Below are positions 35,252-48,900 of a stretch of DNA of 64,000 nt, piece after piece. Positions within the stretch are counted from its first letter, which is position 1. Each line of letters begins with the position of its first letter. Source of the stretch: Taiwanofungus camphoratus. Taxonomy: Eukaryota > Basidiomycota > Agaricomycetes > Polyporales > Taiwanofungaceae. Under the pieces are notes generated by a model. That model was not told the DNA's origin. It ran no database searches and saw nothing but the letters and a program-made list of their open reading frames with translations. The position numbers and the translations under genes are program-made. Location: NCBI GenBank assembly GCA_003999685.1, contig CP021233.1:868001-932000 (forward strand), written 5' to 3'.

Positions 35252-36963
35252 GGATGCTGTCATTCTGGTTTTTGGCTGTCTCATACCTTATTGTATTTTA
35301 CTTGTATCTTAGTCATGCCTATGCCCGTTACGACTGGAATGCCAACAGCGCTAAGAGACTGGTTCGACATTGTTTCTCAAAGGTATAATATGACAGCATG
35401 CTGAGCAGTGAACGCAGAGTACCTTTGTGCAACTCGGTCTGCATGCTAAAGAAACGAAAAATCACATAGAGACGCTCACAGATCGACTTATGTATTGCTA
35501 TGACCGCGCTGCTACATGTCATAATTAGACTCGGTCAGTCTACTGTCCTGGAAATCAATGAATTCCTCACTGCCGTATAAATAGCTCGGCCTCCGGGTTT
35601 GTTCAAAGGCGAGACCGTACAAGTCTGACCAAGAAGACATGATGTCAACACATTCTCACATCTTGCGTCGCGGTCGCAGAAAGTGTTATTGCAGCACACT
35701 TCCATGTGCTACACCCAAGTCCTGGTATAACACTCAGAGACCGGCGACACGTATATTGCAGAACACGTCCTCTGAAGTCGTACCATCTCGCATCCTGCAG
35801 CGCCATCGGGGTCACTTTACTAGCCCTTTCCCGCCGTGAATTCTCGCTACACTGGTACCGTTCACATTATGCGGAACGGAGCGCCGCTCTCGCGAGGTTA
35901 CGCTGCATGTTGTGTTATTCGCCACAATTCTCTTCCCTCCGTTCCGCGTGAGACGATAGTCAGAATGCACAGTGAATGGGGAGATGTTTCTAGATTTGGA
36001 TTGAATATCTGAGGAATTTGACAGAGCGAGCGTCCTTGAAGCGCCTGCATGATAAAGATGCCAGCATCAAAAATAATTCCTTTATGCTCTTCTTGACTCG
36101 CGCACTAGTCCCATGGCTCAGACTTTGAGCGGTGGTAGAGCCTACACGAGACGGCAAGCTAGAAGTTTTGCTACTCCCTCTGCCTGCTCTTTCCTGTTAG
36201 GTCCAGGCACGGTGCATGTTAGTATCTATCTGATTCTAAGATACACTGGGAGGCCACCTGGCTCGACTGCAGACGCGGAACACTTGACGCTACTGTGTTC
36301 TTGGAGGAAGTTGACGCGGTGGAATTGACCGGAGCCGGCGCACGTTTCCGAGTTCGCGGTCCACTGTGAGGAGAAAAGATCAAATAGTTGTTGATCTGAA
36401 GATTAATCTGCAGCTTGAGAGGGAGCAGCATTGTGGTTGTGCGCGAGAGCGAGCCGTGGGGATGACAGACATAGAGACATTTGGATCAGCGTGGGATCAT
36501 TTCTACTTTCGCACCAGCCTTATCTTAGTACCTGTATGCCGTTGAAGCATAGGTCAGTGCAAAAGCACCGACCAGAGATACCTCAGTTGCTGCAGTGATA
36601 ACACCAAGCTTCGAGAGTCTAGACCGCCCACATCGCGTAGACTTCCTTCACCGAGTTCCCCAACGTCTATCTGTGCACCGTACGATATATGCCGATATTG
36701 ATCGCCCAGCGTGCGTATTCATTATGTTTCCAATCGTTCCCGTAGACCATCGACATACCCTATAGCAACCTTCATATCGAATCTAGGCATTTAGACCAGC
36801 ATTATGTCGATCCCCTTTGGTGATAATGATGAGCAAGGGATTCAGAGGAAACGATCTCATAAAGATGCGTATTGAGATAAGATCGCGGGTGAAACGTTAA
36901 TTCGTCACACAGTGTCTCAAAACCGAGAGTCGATGGTCTAGATGACTTAAAGATCAGATGTAC
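35252..36963. other. Intergenic, no gene recognised
   Basis: Only short frames on both strands without recognisable content. Confidence 0.45.
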
Positions 36964-37872
36964 TCAAGCAAAAAATGGGGCACCACTTACTAATGGTATC
37001 CGTCCTACGAAACGTCTGAAGGCCATCAGATAGCCCATTAGCTGACCGTGGCTTTCAGAAAGATGAACATTAAAATACGGTGTGTGCCGATGTATGACAG
37101 TAGGGATTGATGGCCGAGTTCCTCCAGTAACTGCATCGCTTAGCTCGCGGCGGACACAGATTTTGTAGAAGGTGGGTGCCCTGCCGTGGAAGGACATCGC
37201 AGGAAATGTAAATTCGGTGAACTCTTCAAGGCCCACGCGTTGACGTCTGACAGCATTGTTATGCTGGAAAGCTGCAATGGCTCCTGCGATGAGTCGTGAC
37301 TCCAGCTCGTTTGTGCCGAAGACCTCATCTGTTTGCACGAAGGAGTGAATCAAACTCCCGTCTCCAATGCATACATCCACTTCAACGACAGACTGCGACC
37401 CATTGATTGTAAGAGGTATTGCCTGTCTCGAAGAGATCTGCCGGACTCCCTTTGCATATCCTAAAATCGTCAGAAGCTGACTCGCGAAGTCAATGGAGTC
37501 GAGCACTGGATCTCGACAGTCCAGAAGACGTTCTGCCTGGTCAAGATAATATAGAAACTTGTGCATTGGCGTGTTTTTAGCGAGGAATCGACTATTTGCA
37601 CCTAATCTGTTTCGTAGGTCAGACGCCTTGGGGATTTCTGGGACGATAGCAGAGCCAAAGAAGTGGTTAGAAGCTTGTTCTTCAACGAGAACGTTATACA
37701 TTAGAAGAGTATTGCTTGACCATTCGTTGCCAGGCTTGATCGGTCCGAATGTGTTCGTCCCCGAAGGCATGTTATCCAGGTAATCAGTGAGGTCAAGGAT
37801 CTCAGGGACAGTTTGACTAAGAACGTTTTCAGGAGATCCGGAAGTTTGACCGAGTGTTACAGAAACTGACAA
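36964..37872 (-). CDS. Hypothetical protein, about 300 aa, single long exon
   Basis: An uninterrupted frame of 302 codons ends at 36964. The first codon of the frame (37872) is TTG; the first ATG in frame is at 37770 (MPSGTNTFGPIKPGNEW). A TGTCAG acceptor-like site just upstream suggests a further short 5' exon. The protein has a region typical of mushroom hypothetical proteins (FLYYLDQAERLLDCRDPVL, then IDFASQLLTILGYAKGVRQI) and no catalytic motif or membrane helix that I can identify. Such proteins without known domain are frequent in Agaricomycetes and appear to act as nuclease-like or unknown proteins. I assign no function. Confidence 0.7.
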   Translation of the reverse strand: MSVSVTLGQTSGSPENVLSQTVPEILDLTDYLDNMPSGTNTFGPIKPGNEWSSNTLLMYNVLVEEQASNHFFGSAIVPEIPKASDLRNRLGANSRFLAKNTPMHKFLYYLDQAERLLDCRDPVLDSIDFASQLLTILGYAKGVRQISSRQAIPLTINGSQSVVEVDVCIGDGSLIHSFVQTDEVFGTNELESRLIAGAIAAFQHNNAVRRQRVGLEEFTEFTFPAMSFHGRAPTFYKICVRRELSDAVTGGTRPSIPTVIHRHTPYFNVHLSESHGQLMGYLMAFRRFVGRIPLVSGAPFFA

Positions 37873-38899
37873 TGTTCGCTGTCATTGACTCAGAATTGAG
37901 TGAGTATTGAGTTGACCTACATGGTGCACGCTGATGAGCGACTACACGGGCGCTTGTGCCAACTTCACGTTCCTTCTGCGGACCGTATTTGAAGCCTTGG
38001 ACGACTCGGACTTTATATTACACGATTGGCTTTGATCTTCTTTTTTTTGGTGACTTTGATCTTCTTCAGCGAGGTGGTTAGCTACCTTGTATCGGGTCTA
38101 ATCTTTGTCTCATGTGTCAAGCGAAAACCCACTGACGAGCATTGAACAAGAATAGGAAGCATTCTTTGCCAAAGCACCATGACACAACCAGATCCTCTCA
38201 AGTAATCAATTACTATGGAGTCTACAAGACCCGGATTGTATTCCTTGCGAATGATTCCTGTCCGTTTTGTCACTTCGAACACTGAAACCGTGTCCGTAGG
38301 TTTTCGGAGGGTCGTAGTGCTCCCATCAGATATGCTTTGATATGGTCAGCCGGGCTTGGCCTACTGAGTCCAATATCAAGTTCCATGCTCACACTAAGCC
38401 CTCAATGTTGAAAGATAACCTGCATTTCAATCTCAACAAGGATGTCTACTATGATCAGTTGACCGGATCTGAAACAAAGTAATTGTTATGCTGGCGCCCA
38501 GCAATCCTTTCACAGTACCTTCGCTTACAAGAGGGTTGAAGTCAGCCAGGTATACTTGTAAATTCTACACGGTGGCCAGGCGTAAGGGATACACTGGATG
38601 CGACAACTCTGACCGTCCGTGAACAGATTTTGCACCAGGTCCGGAGGGAAAGTTAGTCGTTTGAGCGTGGCAATAGTGGTTCGCACGCCATACTTTGATT
38701 GGAAATTGTGATCAGATTCGCCTGGGCTTGGAGCTTCTGCATATATTCCCTCCCCACTGATGTTCGACGTCGCTAAGGTCTTCAGCTAGGTCAGTATCTC
38801 TTCTTCACCTGCTAGGTAAGCTGTCACTGTTTTCTTCGCGCGTGTGTCTTATCGTTTAGTATAAAGAAGGCTCCTTCTTCCAGGATCCTTCTGTATGAG
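37873..38899. other. Intergenic between divergently arranged genes
   Basis: No supported coding frame. It contains the 5' side of the hypothetical gene and the promoter of the MDR oxidoreductase. Confidence 0.45.
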
Positions 38900-40364
38900 A
38901 TGATGGCGAGCTCTCACTACTCTCGAATTCTTTTGGCCGAGAGGCCCACCGACAACCTTACACCGACTACTTTCCGCCGCGAGGTGCTGCCGCTCGACCT
39001 GAAGCCTAGCGGTAGCCAGGTCCTTGTCCAAGTTCTCTATGTGTCAATTGATCCAGCAATGCGCGGGTTCCTACAAGAGCGCAGAGGCTATATGGCTGCA
39101 GTACAGATCGGAGAAGTGATGAGAGCCTATGGGTTGGGTATTGTAACCACGGCGGGCGATGATAGCAAGTTCTCGCAAGGTGATCTTGTCAGTGGAGGAT
39201 TTTGTGAGTCGTGCAGCAATGTGCCCAGTCTTGCATTCTTGATACTGTCTGAAAAAGGTTGGACTGAATACATTGTGATGGACGATAAGGACGTCACCAA
39301 GATTGAGTGTGTTCTGGTCTCAGCAGCATCTTGAATGCCATTCATTCACTCCATCTTGCAGAATTCCCGAAGGTGGCGAGCTTCTAGATTTCTTGGGGCC
39401 TTTGGGTCTCACAGGTACAAATTGTCTTACTTACCTATTGATTTACCACTGACGGCCGAACGCAAGGCCACACCGCCTTTGTTGTACGTGTGAAGACTTT
39501 ATTTATTCTTGACCCACTCAACCAACTTTCACCACAGGGACTACTAGACATAGGTAAGCTCCAGACAGGCGAAGTCCTTGTCGTCTCTGGTGCGGCAGGT
39601 GCCACAGGTTCGCTCGTCTGTCAAATCGGCAAGCAAAGGGGTGCAAAGGTGTATGCTCTTGCTGGCACTGCGGATAAATGTGAATGGCTGGAGGATGAAA
39701 TTGGCGTTGACAAAGCGTTCAACTATAAAAGTCCCACCTTCCGCGAGGACTTCGTGAATATAGTGGGTTTTCTGGATGTATTCTTTGACAATGTAGGCGG
39801 GGAAATATTGGACTTTGCACTGTCAAGGTTGAATAAGAATGCCAGGATCGTCTTATGCGGTAAGCAAATCCTTGTCGCTGCAGATACCCGGGATCATTAC
39901 TCTTCTTGCCTTGTACTTCAGGTAACATTTCGCAATGGTGTGAGTAGATAAACTATCATTGAGTATACTGAGGATGAATATTTTTCACTCAGCCACCAAA
40001 TCTAGGGGTTTGACGACGCATTATAATCTCATCCTGCAGCGAGCCAGGATGGAAGGGTTCATCATGTACGTCGCCGTTTGATCCTCACTACCGGCTAGAT
40101 TCTTACTGCCGGTTTGATTATACAGCTTTGATCATGCCGACCGTTTCGCCGCAGCAGAGGCCTACTTCGTCGAGTTGCTCAAAGATGGCAGGCTGAAACG
40201 CAAATATCACGTACTTGAAGGTCTTGATAAGGCCCCTACGGCATTGAATATGTTGTTGACCGGCGAGAACAGAGGGAAAATGTGCGCTCTCGTCTACTTT
40301 CAGTTCTTCTTCCTTACTATATTCATGATGACGCAGGGTTGTCAAAGTTGCCCAAAGCCAGTAG
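38900..40364 (+). CDS. Zinc-independent MDR oxidoreductase (leukotriene B4 dehydrogenase/alkenal reductase type)
   Basis: Start ATG 38900 or the adjacent ATG 38903 (MASSHYSRILLAERP). Family hallmarks in order: YVSIDPAMRGFL, GWTEYIVMDD, GPLGLTGHTAF, VSGAAGATGSLVCQIGKQRG (NADP-binding GxxGxxG type), ALAGTADKCEWL, FDNVGGEILD, RARMEGFI and a C-terminal segment ending VVKVAQSQ reached through an intron (AAAAT|GTGCGC...GCAG). No zinc-ligand set. The family reduces alpha,beta-unsaturated aldehydes and ketones with NADPH in the cytosol. About five introns. The last exon model is my reading and ends at 40364. Confidence 0.9.
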
Positions 40365-41940
40365 TCGACTTCGAAGCGAAGGTATACAACTGAATTCGTT
40401 TGGTGTTGAATGCGTTCATCTCGCATCGAATACTGCTTCAGGACTTGTCTTGTTATGTTCTCTGTTGTGCGTCTTGCTTAATTTCACTTGGACATTCGCT
40501 GCAGTTAAAAGCTTGTGCTACCAGTAGTAACCGTTTTGACCATATTCTTTCATCTAGACCTCAGTTGCTTCATGGCTTCATTAATCACAGCCTCCTCGCG
40601 CGTGCGTGCTAACTGTTCCTGTATCTAGCTTTCATGCTCTTACAGATCTCAACAAGCTTCAGAGCTAGAAAAAAGTTCACCCCGACCTTGAGACTAGACT
40701 TTGGAACATCCGTCTTGTCCGCCCCCGGCCATAACTGGGAATTGTTGTTCTAGTATCACGATATGAAGTTTCACAATATCATAAAGCTGCTCTCGACCTC
40801 GAATCAGTACTAATTTCTGTACTCAAACCCCAGTTCTCACTTGTATGACCATCGATGCCAGTGGTCTATGTTGCAATGCTCACAAACAGAATTAAACCAT
40901 TTCACTTGAAGATAACGACCAAGGAGTTAACTTGGCTGAATAGGTATTTCACATGAAACAAGATCAACCGTGCGTCGTATGTAAGGAACCAGTTCCACTG
41001 TCCTGCCAGTGTACAATATCCGGAGGATGCCAGCTATACGGGTCGTGTGTTTCTCCACACGCACGTCCTATGATACGATTATGGCACTTTTTGTCATGCC
41101 GATCAGATAGGAAAGGACTGAAACTCAGGAACCTGAACCTTGTTCAGCCTTCGGAACCCGAGCGTGGAACTCGAACATCCTCTGAATCATGGCGGTGACC
41201 TTCGTAAAGGACTCTGATACACCCATTACATGGCTCGGTGTTCCCCAACATGATACAGTTCCTTGTGCATCAAGCCTGAAGACTTTCTCCGCGCTTCTTA
41301 TCTCCATTAGTCTCTACATGAATAACAACCTTCGGAAAGGGTCACAGCAGAGTACATCCCCAGTTAAATTGATGAGGTAAAGCTGGCCCACGCCCCTATA
41401 AAGATCGGCTACCTCCGAATGCCCTTCGTGGAGACTCAGAAGTCAGCGTGAAGAGTCAAACGATGAGGATCGTCCCGAAGCCAATTGACGTGGGAGAGCC
41501 GGCGCCTGGAACGCAATCTCACTTCATTGGCGCTCGCACTATTGTCGTTACATATGAGAAAAATCTCTACAAAGGACCGTGACGCTCCCCAGAAACTTGG
41601 AAAGGCTCGAATCGTCGAGGTTGACTGTTGGTGATTTCCCTAACTGCGAGACCTGGATCGACCCGGTCACCCGCGAGACCAACTATTGGTGACTCTAGGT
41701 ACAACTTGTACGCATCAACAGACCGAGTGATCCTACCGCAGGTATTCCTTATAGTTTTCACTTTACTTCCTTGGTATCTGATTGATGAGAATCGCCTGCC
41801 AGTGTGCTGTAAGCCTGAGAGACAACAGTCTCAGCGGCACAGTAACACTGCTACTAATAGGACGAGCTCTGACAGATTCTTATCTTTATTCTGTCCTCTT
41901 ATTGTGCTCTGCAAGCGAGCTTATTCATCTTGAAGCTGTC
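40365..41940. other. Intergenic, no gene recognised
   Basis: Short open frames only, on both strands. Probably noncoding. Confidence 0.45.
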
Positions 41941-44020
41941 ATGACTGGACCCAATCTCCATCTGAACGATACTGCAGGATGCGTTTTCATTGGAGCACTA
42001 CTTGCCGTCATGTCTGTGGGCTTCATTATTAATCTCCTTATTTGCGATTGATGCTTTCGCAGTGCTCTAGACTTTATGCCTGCACGTGTGGGCAAGTTGT
42101 CTTGTACGCCCGTAATTATCCAAAAGATCGACTTCATCTGAAAGTGCTAGTAAGCGATAGTCTTCGAACTGAAATGATAGTCGATCATGCGGTCTGATGT
42201 TATGCACAGGTAGTCTCTGTGGGGTGAAATCCATCGGCTAAGGGCGGGAATTTGCACGCTCACGAATCTTTCTTAGGTTAATTGACACGGCTAGAACAGT
42301 CATGGATATACTGGTAACCCTAAGGACTACGGAACAGAGGCTAATGACTAATGTTGTGCAGGTGGTCTATCGCTATTTGGTGCAGGACCATCTCGATCCT
42401 TCCTCCCTTCTGATGATTCCAAGGCAAGTAATCTGTCGCATGCTAAATTGAACTAAACCATACCACACATACAGCACCGTAACTGTGAGATTTAATTGTT
42501 GCTCTAATGGACGATCTAATGACTCACAGTAGGCAGATTTTTTCCTCGCAGTGAGTTATTTTACTGTAATTCGAGGCGTCAGGGCAGTCTAATTTGTTAG
42601 ACTTTGACAGTCATAGTTGTGCAGAGGTCAGCTGCATCCCACCCTGCTTGTTTTGTCACTGATGTTCCAGCGCCTGAAATTACTATATAACTACTGTATG
42701 GAAATGCGAGTTCATCAAGTGTGGGTGTACGCAACTTGGCTCATATCAGCTGTCCCCAGTACTGAGGAACCGATGGCGTCAGGCCCCACTCACGATTATT
42801 GCGGTATGTTCCATCAGTTACGTACATCTAAGGACATCGTCCACTGAACAGTGATAACAGTTGATGATTGCAGCAGCTTCCTTTGGTACCTAATTCTGAA
42901 CTTATAGTTGATATCGAGCTGATAGTCACCCTATTTTAGCTGGTGGCACCAGTTCGTGTTCAACTTCTTCCCCTATAGACACTAACAAACATCGTCATAC
43001 CGCTTGTTCTGGGAATTGTGTATGGAATGTGAGTCTTCCCTGGTACTCGAGAGGAAAAATAGTGTGGCCAACTCTTCTCGTCTACTAGGTCGCAGGACAC
43101 GTATACCCCGAGCTTCCTTTTAAGCACTAGTGCGTTGTTCGCATACATCGCAGTGATGATAACAGACATATCTTCTATAGCCCGCAGCGACAGTACAAAC
43201 TGTGACCGCTTTCGTTGCTGACGTGTACATTACGACATGCCTTTGTTTGATACTGCAGGCAGAAAGAACTGGATACTCTCGGTTGGTGACTCCTGTTCAA
43301 GACAGCTCATTTATTGCGAAGGACTGACATGCGACGCTATTAGCACAGAAAATATTATCCATAAGCTTACTCTTTATGTCGTTAATCGTGGAATCTTGAC
43401 TTCGTACGCACCACCTGGTCTTGGCTGTATCCTCGAAATTATTGATGCACGCTTCGGTATAGCTTGTTTCAACTCCTCCATCTCGCGACGGTAAGTCAAC
43501 TTCTATGCTTTTTCTCCCTTTCCTTACAAAACCGCTAGTACATGACCACACGCCGTAAGAGCTCCTTAATCTTCATGCCGGGAAGTAAAAGCGAGTATCT
43601 TACTACCTGTTGGCGCTAGAAATACTGAAATGGCATGTATTAGTATACGTTAACTCACTTCTGGCCGTGTATGTCCATCTCGTGCTTGAGATGCGTATTT
43701 CCTGACTGTCATGTTGTTTCCAGGTTAAACGCTCGACATGTTGTGATGACTACTGGTGGTTTGACGGTGCCCTCTGATTTCATGACCTCGAAAGACCCTC
43801 ATGCAACCTCATCATCGTATGTCGATGTCACTCTCTATGTGATATGGTTTTTGAAAGTAGGTCGCTTTGTGCTCTGACAATTTCTATCAGGACTTTGGCG
43901 CCGATGTCATTCGCGACGCGCACAGAAATCTCGATCACAAAGAAAACGATTCTGGATGATGGAGTGTTTGATACGGACACGAAAAACAGATCTCTGCGCA
44001 GCTCGGTCTCTAGTCAATAA
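41941..44020 (+). CDS. DUF6534-type multi-pass membrane protein
   Basis: Start ATG 41941 (MTGPNLHLNDTAGCVFIGAL). Small exons follow, with recognisable pieces: VVYRYLVQDHLDPSSLL, TLTNIVIPLVLGIVYG, ATVQTVTAFVADVYITTCLC, ENIIHKLTLYVVNRGILTS (the most typical DUF6534 segment), RLNARHVVM and a hydrophilic tail (FATRTEISITKKTILDD to SLRSSVSSQ) ending at TAA 44018-44020. The family is an Agaricomycete-expanded seven-helix membrane group without known function. I could not fix every splice site, so small errors or a damaged exon are possible. Confidence 0.75.
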
Positions 44021-44609
44021 ATAAATCAGGCGGTTCTCATGCTCCAGATTCGCCGAGTCATGAATGGAATGAGTGCCTCAAGTTTCCTTGATCGCTCCAA
44101 TAAACCACAACATGGGCGCCGGGAGTCGATCGCTGTTGAGTACTCCTGACGGCGGTTCCACATACGACAGATCGGGATCCCGTGGAAGGGTCTACAACTA
44201 GGGGTACGTTCACGAGACGCATTTCACGAGTGTTAGAATGTGGTGGACCCATTCTTAGAGCCGTACCCAGTAAAGAGCCAGTTTACCTCGTCATTAGAGC
44301 GGTGCAGACGGCTGCCGCCAGACAGCAATCGACGTCCTGTTGGGGTTGCAGTCGCGGCACTGATGTTGGAAAGTTCAGTACAACGACTCGTGCGAACCGC
44401 CTGACATCACTAAGCAGCTTTAAGAGCCAACATATCGTCCTATTTTAATCATTCTACGACCTTGCCGCCAGTAGGAACAATAACTAATGGATTGTATATG
44501 AGATGCGATTATAGGGAAAGCGCGGTAGGTCTTCTTGCCACGATGGAGACTCTGTGAGAAGAGGTTCAAAAGATATGACGCGATAACTCACCTTATTGAT
44601 CAATCAATT
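44021..44609. other. Intergenic, no gene seen
   Basis: Between converging DUF6534 and methyltransferase genes; an 88-codon frame here has no support. Confidence 0.45.
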
Positions 44610-45287
44610 TCAGTTTCGGAAAGGTTTTCGCGCTTCGAACAGTGCGACGACCCCAACCAGCCTCACCTCAACTTCCTCAAAGTAGCCATTCAGCGCTTTC
44701 TCTAGATTCTCCAAGCTATCCCTGCTGTTCCCGAAGATCCGCTTCCTATTGTACAGCCACATAAGGAAGCTGCCGAACCAGTTGTGGTGGACATCGTATC
44801 CTAAGACTGTCGCTCCGTAGAGGACTCCGTCAGGCGCCAGCGACGCACTGAGATTAGCAAGTACGTGGCTCCCCTTCGCGGGGAATGTACCCGGAAGGCA
44901 GTGGAGCAAGTAGAACAGCGAGACTGAGTCGAATTTCGAACGGAGTGAGGCAGATAGAGGGGAGAATATGCTCTGCTCTACTTTGTCGATCGCTCCCTTG
45001 TATCCCGCGCGACGGAGACGTGCCTCCGCGACATCGAGTGTGTTGCTATTGAGATCGAGTAAGGTCACGTTCTTTGTCTTCGCGAGGAGGGGGGCGGAGG
45101 CAGCTAGATAATATCCGGTGCCGACGCCGACATCCAGATGTGCATTCTCGCCTATATGGCTCTGAAAGAAAGGGAGGAGAGTAGAACGCGTTGGACAGCG
45201 CCAGCCCCAATTGTTTGTCACGAAGAGGACGACGATATCGTAGAAGTGAAGTATAAAACGGGAATAGACACTGGCAGAAGCGTCCAT
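44610..45287 (-). CDS. Class I SAM-dependent methyltransferase
   Basis: An uninterrupted 225-codon frame from ATG 45287 (MDASASVYSRFILHFYD). Motif I is HLDVGVGTGYYL; motif II is near VTLLDLNSNTLDVAEARL; the post-motif region is FDSVSLFYLLHCLPG with LAPDGVLYGATVLG. Size and order fit small-molecule methyltransferases of the type often found in fungal secondary metabolism. A helix-like N-terminus (ILHFYDIVVLFVTNNW) may associate with membrane. No biosynthetic partners adjoin it. The substrate is unknown. Confidence 0.85.
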   Translation of the reverse strand: MDASASVYSRFILHFYDIVVLFVTNNWGWRCPTRSTLLPFFQSHIGENAHLDVGVGTGYYLAASAPLLAKTKNVTLLDLNSNTLDVAEARLRRAGYKGAIDKVEQSIFSPLSASLRSKFDSVSLFYLLHCLPGTFPAKGSHVLANLSASLAPDGVLYGATVLGYDVHHNWFGSFLMWLYNRKRIFGNSRDSLENLEKALNGYFEEVEVRLVGVVALFEARKPFRN

Positions 45288-45945
45288 TGTAATGATGGTG
45301 GTAGCAAGACAGGCGACTTGCGCTATTTAGCATCTACAGCCCTGAGCCCTGTACAGCCTAGAGCTTGAGCGCGAACGCACTGGCTGCTGAAATTAACTCT
45401 TGTTTGTCATAATTCATAAGTAGCTTCCTGTTTCAGGTTGTCCATCGTGTCTACTCGACCTGGCAGTGTGCGTGCAAACAGCCGTTTGTTGTTCATGTTG
45501 CAACCGCTACTATTTGTGTGGTCGGCATTCAAGTCTTGAAAGCTTGGTAGCCCCGGAGTCTCAGCCTTGCATCGCGTTTGGATGCACTTCCTACGGTTAC
45601 GCCTCCCCTTGGAACTTTTAGAGATAATACTACAGGATATGTCTCGTTATACCCGGGTGATCCCACGCGCGCAGTCTCCGTCTTGTCTAACAAGCCACTG
45701 CACCAGAGGACTCAAAGCTGAACTGTCTTGAATTCGCACCAAGGCATTAGACGTATAGTCCTTGTACAACTTTGTCAGCTACCAATATCCAGAATTCATT
45801 TGACAGTCTGACATATTTCCGCTTGAGATCAGTGCGTGGGCGGGTCATCGTGCCGTCAACGATGGACATCATGCCTGCGCAGCGGATTGCTCCTGAACTC
45901 GAGTATATAATGCGAGCATCGCTAATCCAATCCTATGACAGGCCA
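45288..45945. other. Intergenic, no gene seen
   Basis: Promoter side of the methyltransferase and 3' side of the nucleoporin gene. No coding support. Confidence 0.45.
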
Positions 45946-48900
45946 CTACAAAGCGACAATTCGAAACGGATCTGAACCACCGCCTTCTAGGCCAGCTAAA
46001 ACTGCTTGTTGAATAGCATCGAGGTAATCCCCTAATCGTCTTCCATCCTGGTTCACGAAATCCTCGTACAATTTGTAGCGCGAGTCTGCAACAATATTTG
46101 CAAGAGCAAGCGCATGCTTCAAATTTCTGACAGCACCATCACTGTCAGTGAGCAAAGCATTGATGGACAATCTTGAGATTTCACTGACTCTGGGACTCTG
46201 CTCCGTGACGTGACTAGCATCGCATGCAATCGAATGATGAGCTCAGGTATGTAGATTTGTCGGATACGAATGAGCTCGCCGCCGCGGCGGTCGCCTACAA
46301 TGAACAAAGCTCAACCCGCGAATGTAGGACTTCGAAGGTCACATACCGTTACCCTTCTCAACGTCTGACACTAGCCATTCCGTGGTCAGCAATTTTATCA
46401 CTTGTTCCCGGGCCTGCTGCAGAAGAATCTAGTCCGAGATAATGTGAGCAAAGACACTCATGCAGTATGACGCCCGGGCGACACCTTGTAATCGCTCAAC
46501 CATGCTGCCCGTGAATCCTTGTTCATTTGTGGCATCTCGAGCGCTTGGCATTCCACAACGCGCGTTAGCAATTCCCAGACAACAAAGAACTGACGGTAAT
46601 GCAGGTATTCTGTCGCTTGCTCTTCTGGATCGCGAATGGTACCCAGTTCCGGCGGGAGCATATCTAGCAGTGCCTTTGCGACCTGCACTCTCCCGCACCC
46701 TTCCCGTGAACATTAGGAAGGACAGTACAGAAGGAACATGGTCAATCAGGCCTACCGAGAAAATATCGCAGGATGACATTAGCCTGTTCGAGCGCAGTGT
46801 CATATGTGGATTCCATGAAGGTTGTCCATTCAATCGACCGTACGAGGAGCATCTCGAGATCGGAGGGAGGAGGCTGCAACCCGATGATAGATGGCAGTGG
46901 GCCTTTTGCGAGAGGAAGAAGCTGATGCAATCACCCAGATCAGATCCCACGCACATAAAGTGACCACATATGAAGTAAACACAAGAAGTGGATCAGGGCT
47001 CACTGAAAACGCCTTCTCGAGAGTCCGCTCCGCCGTCGCCACAGCTACGCGATGCATATCCAGGCCATGATCTCTAGCACGCGTAAGGGCCAGCCGCCGC
47101 TCGGTGGGGTCAGCAGATAGCTCGAGAGAGATCAAGAACATAGCGTAGCGTTCGACCGCGTTGTCACCAAGGGCACCCGCGTACATCGCAATGAGGTCTC
47201 GCTGGCCAGCAGCCTAGAAACAATGTACATGTCAGGCGTTGTGACATATTTGCTTGTGGGTCAAGGACTACCTCAAGGACCTGGAGATATGCTTCGAGAA
47301 TGACCTGGGTAGCTAGAGGAGGGGTAGGAACGTCAATCATCCGCAAAAACAGAGCCAAATGCGCAAAAAAGCGCGTCATTGTTGGATATCTTGATAGACA
47401 AGTTGATAAAGTCAGTTCGTGAGACCAATCTATGAGAGCGTATAGAATACTCACGCTGGTGATAAGGGATCGTACGATCCTTCTTTCAGGCCGTTGGCAA
47501 ATGCATCGAGGAGTTCTTCTGTACGGTCTAAGATAATATGCAACTGCGAAACATGGTACGGGTCGTCGGCGGGGGGTCTACATAGAATCGTCAACCACCG
47601 TGTGCTTTAAAGAGGGCGGGGAATGGTTATTTCACCCGTCTTCAACGCTGATGTTTCCCAAGGACTCGAGGGCACTGAGCACATCCTGTTCCCAATCTTC
47701 CTCTTCATTCTCTTCACCCTGCCGACCTCGAGTCACCGCCTTCCCCTCTGCTACGTTAACAGCAGCTAGACCACCCTCCCAGAAGCTTTCGCCGACTAGG
47801 CTTGTCAATCCCGCACTCAAACGCTCCTCACATGCGACACAGACAAGTGCCCATAGCTGGTCACTCCATGTGCGGCAAAGTACCTTCAAAGGACCAGCCG
47901 TCTGGGGAGAGGGAGCAAGGGCGGCATAAAGCGCTCGTTCTGTGGGTGAGAGTGCTTGCTAATGAGTGTGGAACATAATGGGGTTCAAGCAGAATGAGCT
48001 ATAGATGGCAGATAACGTATGGGGGAGACCAATTACATTCAACGCAGCACGCGTGCATGTCAATTTCCAGAGTCTGCGGCGCAGATTTCCACGCCATCCC
48101 TCGTTGACGTCCATCTCTTCGTCTTCCATCGCGTCATTTTCGCGAGGTTCAGTTGCTGGTGCTTCGTGTCCCCGACCAGACGATGAGCACGAGCAAGGAT
48201 GGAAAGCCCGCAAAATGACTAGCTCACCGATAGCGCGCCACTGCAAGAGCAACGCCCCGCGAATACTAGCTGCACGCCATGGTTGATGAGCTTTTCTGCA
48301 AAGCTCAACAGCCTCATCGAACCGTCCTGCACGTACGTGTGCAAAAAGCGCCTGTACTAGAGCTTTGTCATAGCTCTACGTTGTCCATGAGCAGACGTCG
48401 GCATTACATAAGATGAGAGGTGGAAGCAGTACACATAAGCTTGTAGTTCCAGCCAAAGGGAGGAGAGATCCTACCCACCGCATCGTCAATAGCCAACGCG
48501 CTGCCATCTGCTCGGTTGACTGCGTCCGGGTCCATCTCCTTGACGATACCACCTGCGCTTCTCCCCGTGCGCAGACCCTGTACGATTACATGCCTCGTAA
48601 ACCGCCAGTACCCAGTTGTCGCTCCTGGGTCAAGTGTAGTAGCTGGTGGGGCAGTTTCGTGGAGCCACTCGCGCACGACAACGAGAGAGGAGAGAAGGGG
48701 GGACGCGTTCATGATTGACTGTGCGAGAGAGGCAGGGGGAGCGTAGGGATTTGAGGCGAGGAGCGTACGGGCATGCGGATATTGAGGGGGGGCCGTTTTC
48801 CGGAGACTGTCAGAAAAGTTGTCAGGAAATTTTTGTGAACGCCTCTGCTTCAGTGGCTATGGAAGGCATGCATACAATATGGCAGATATAGAGCACATAG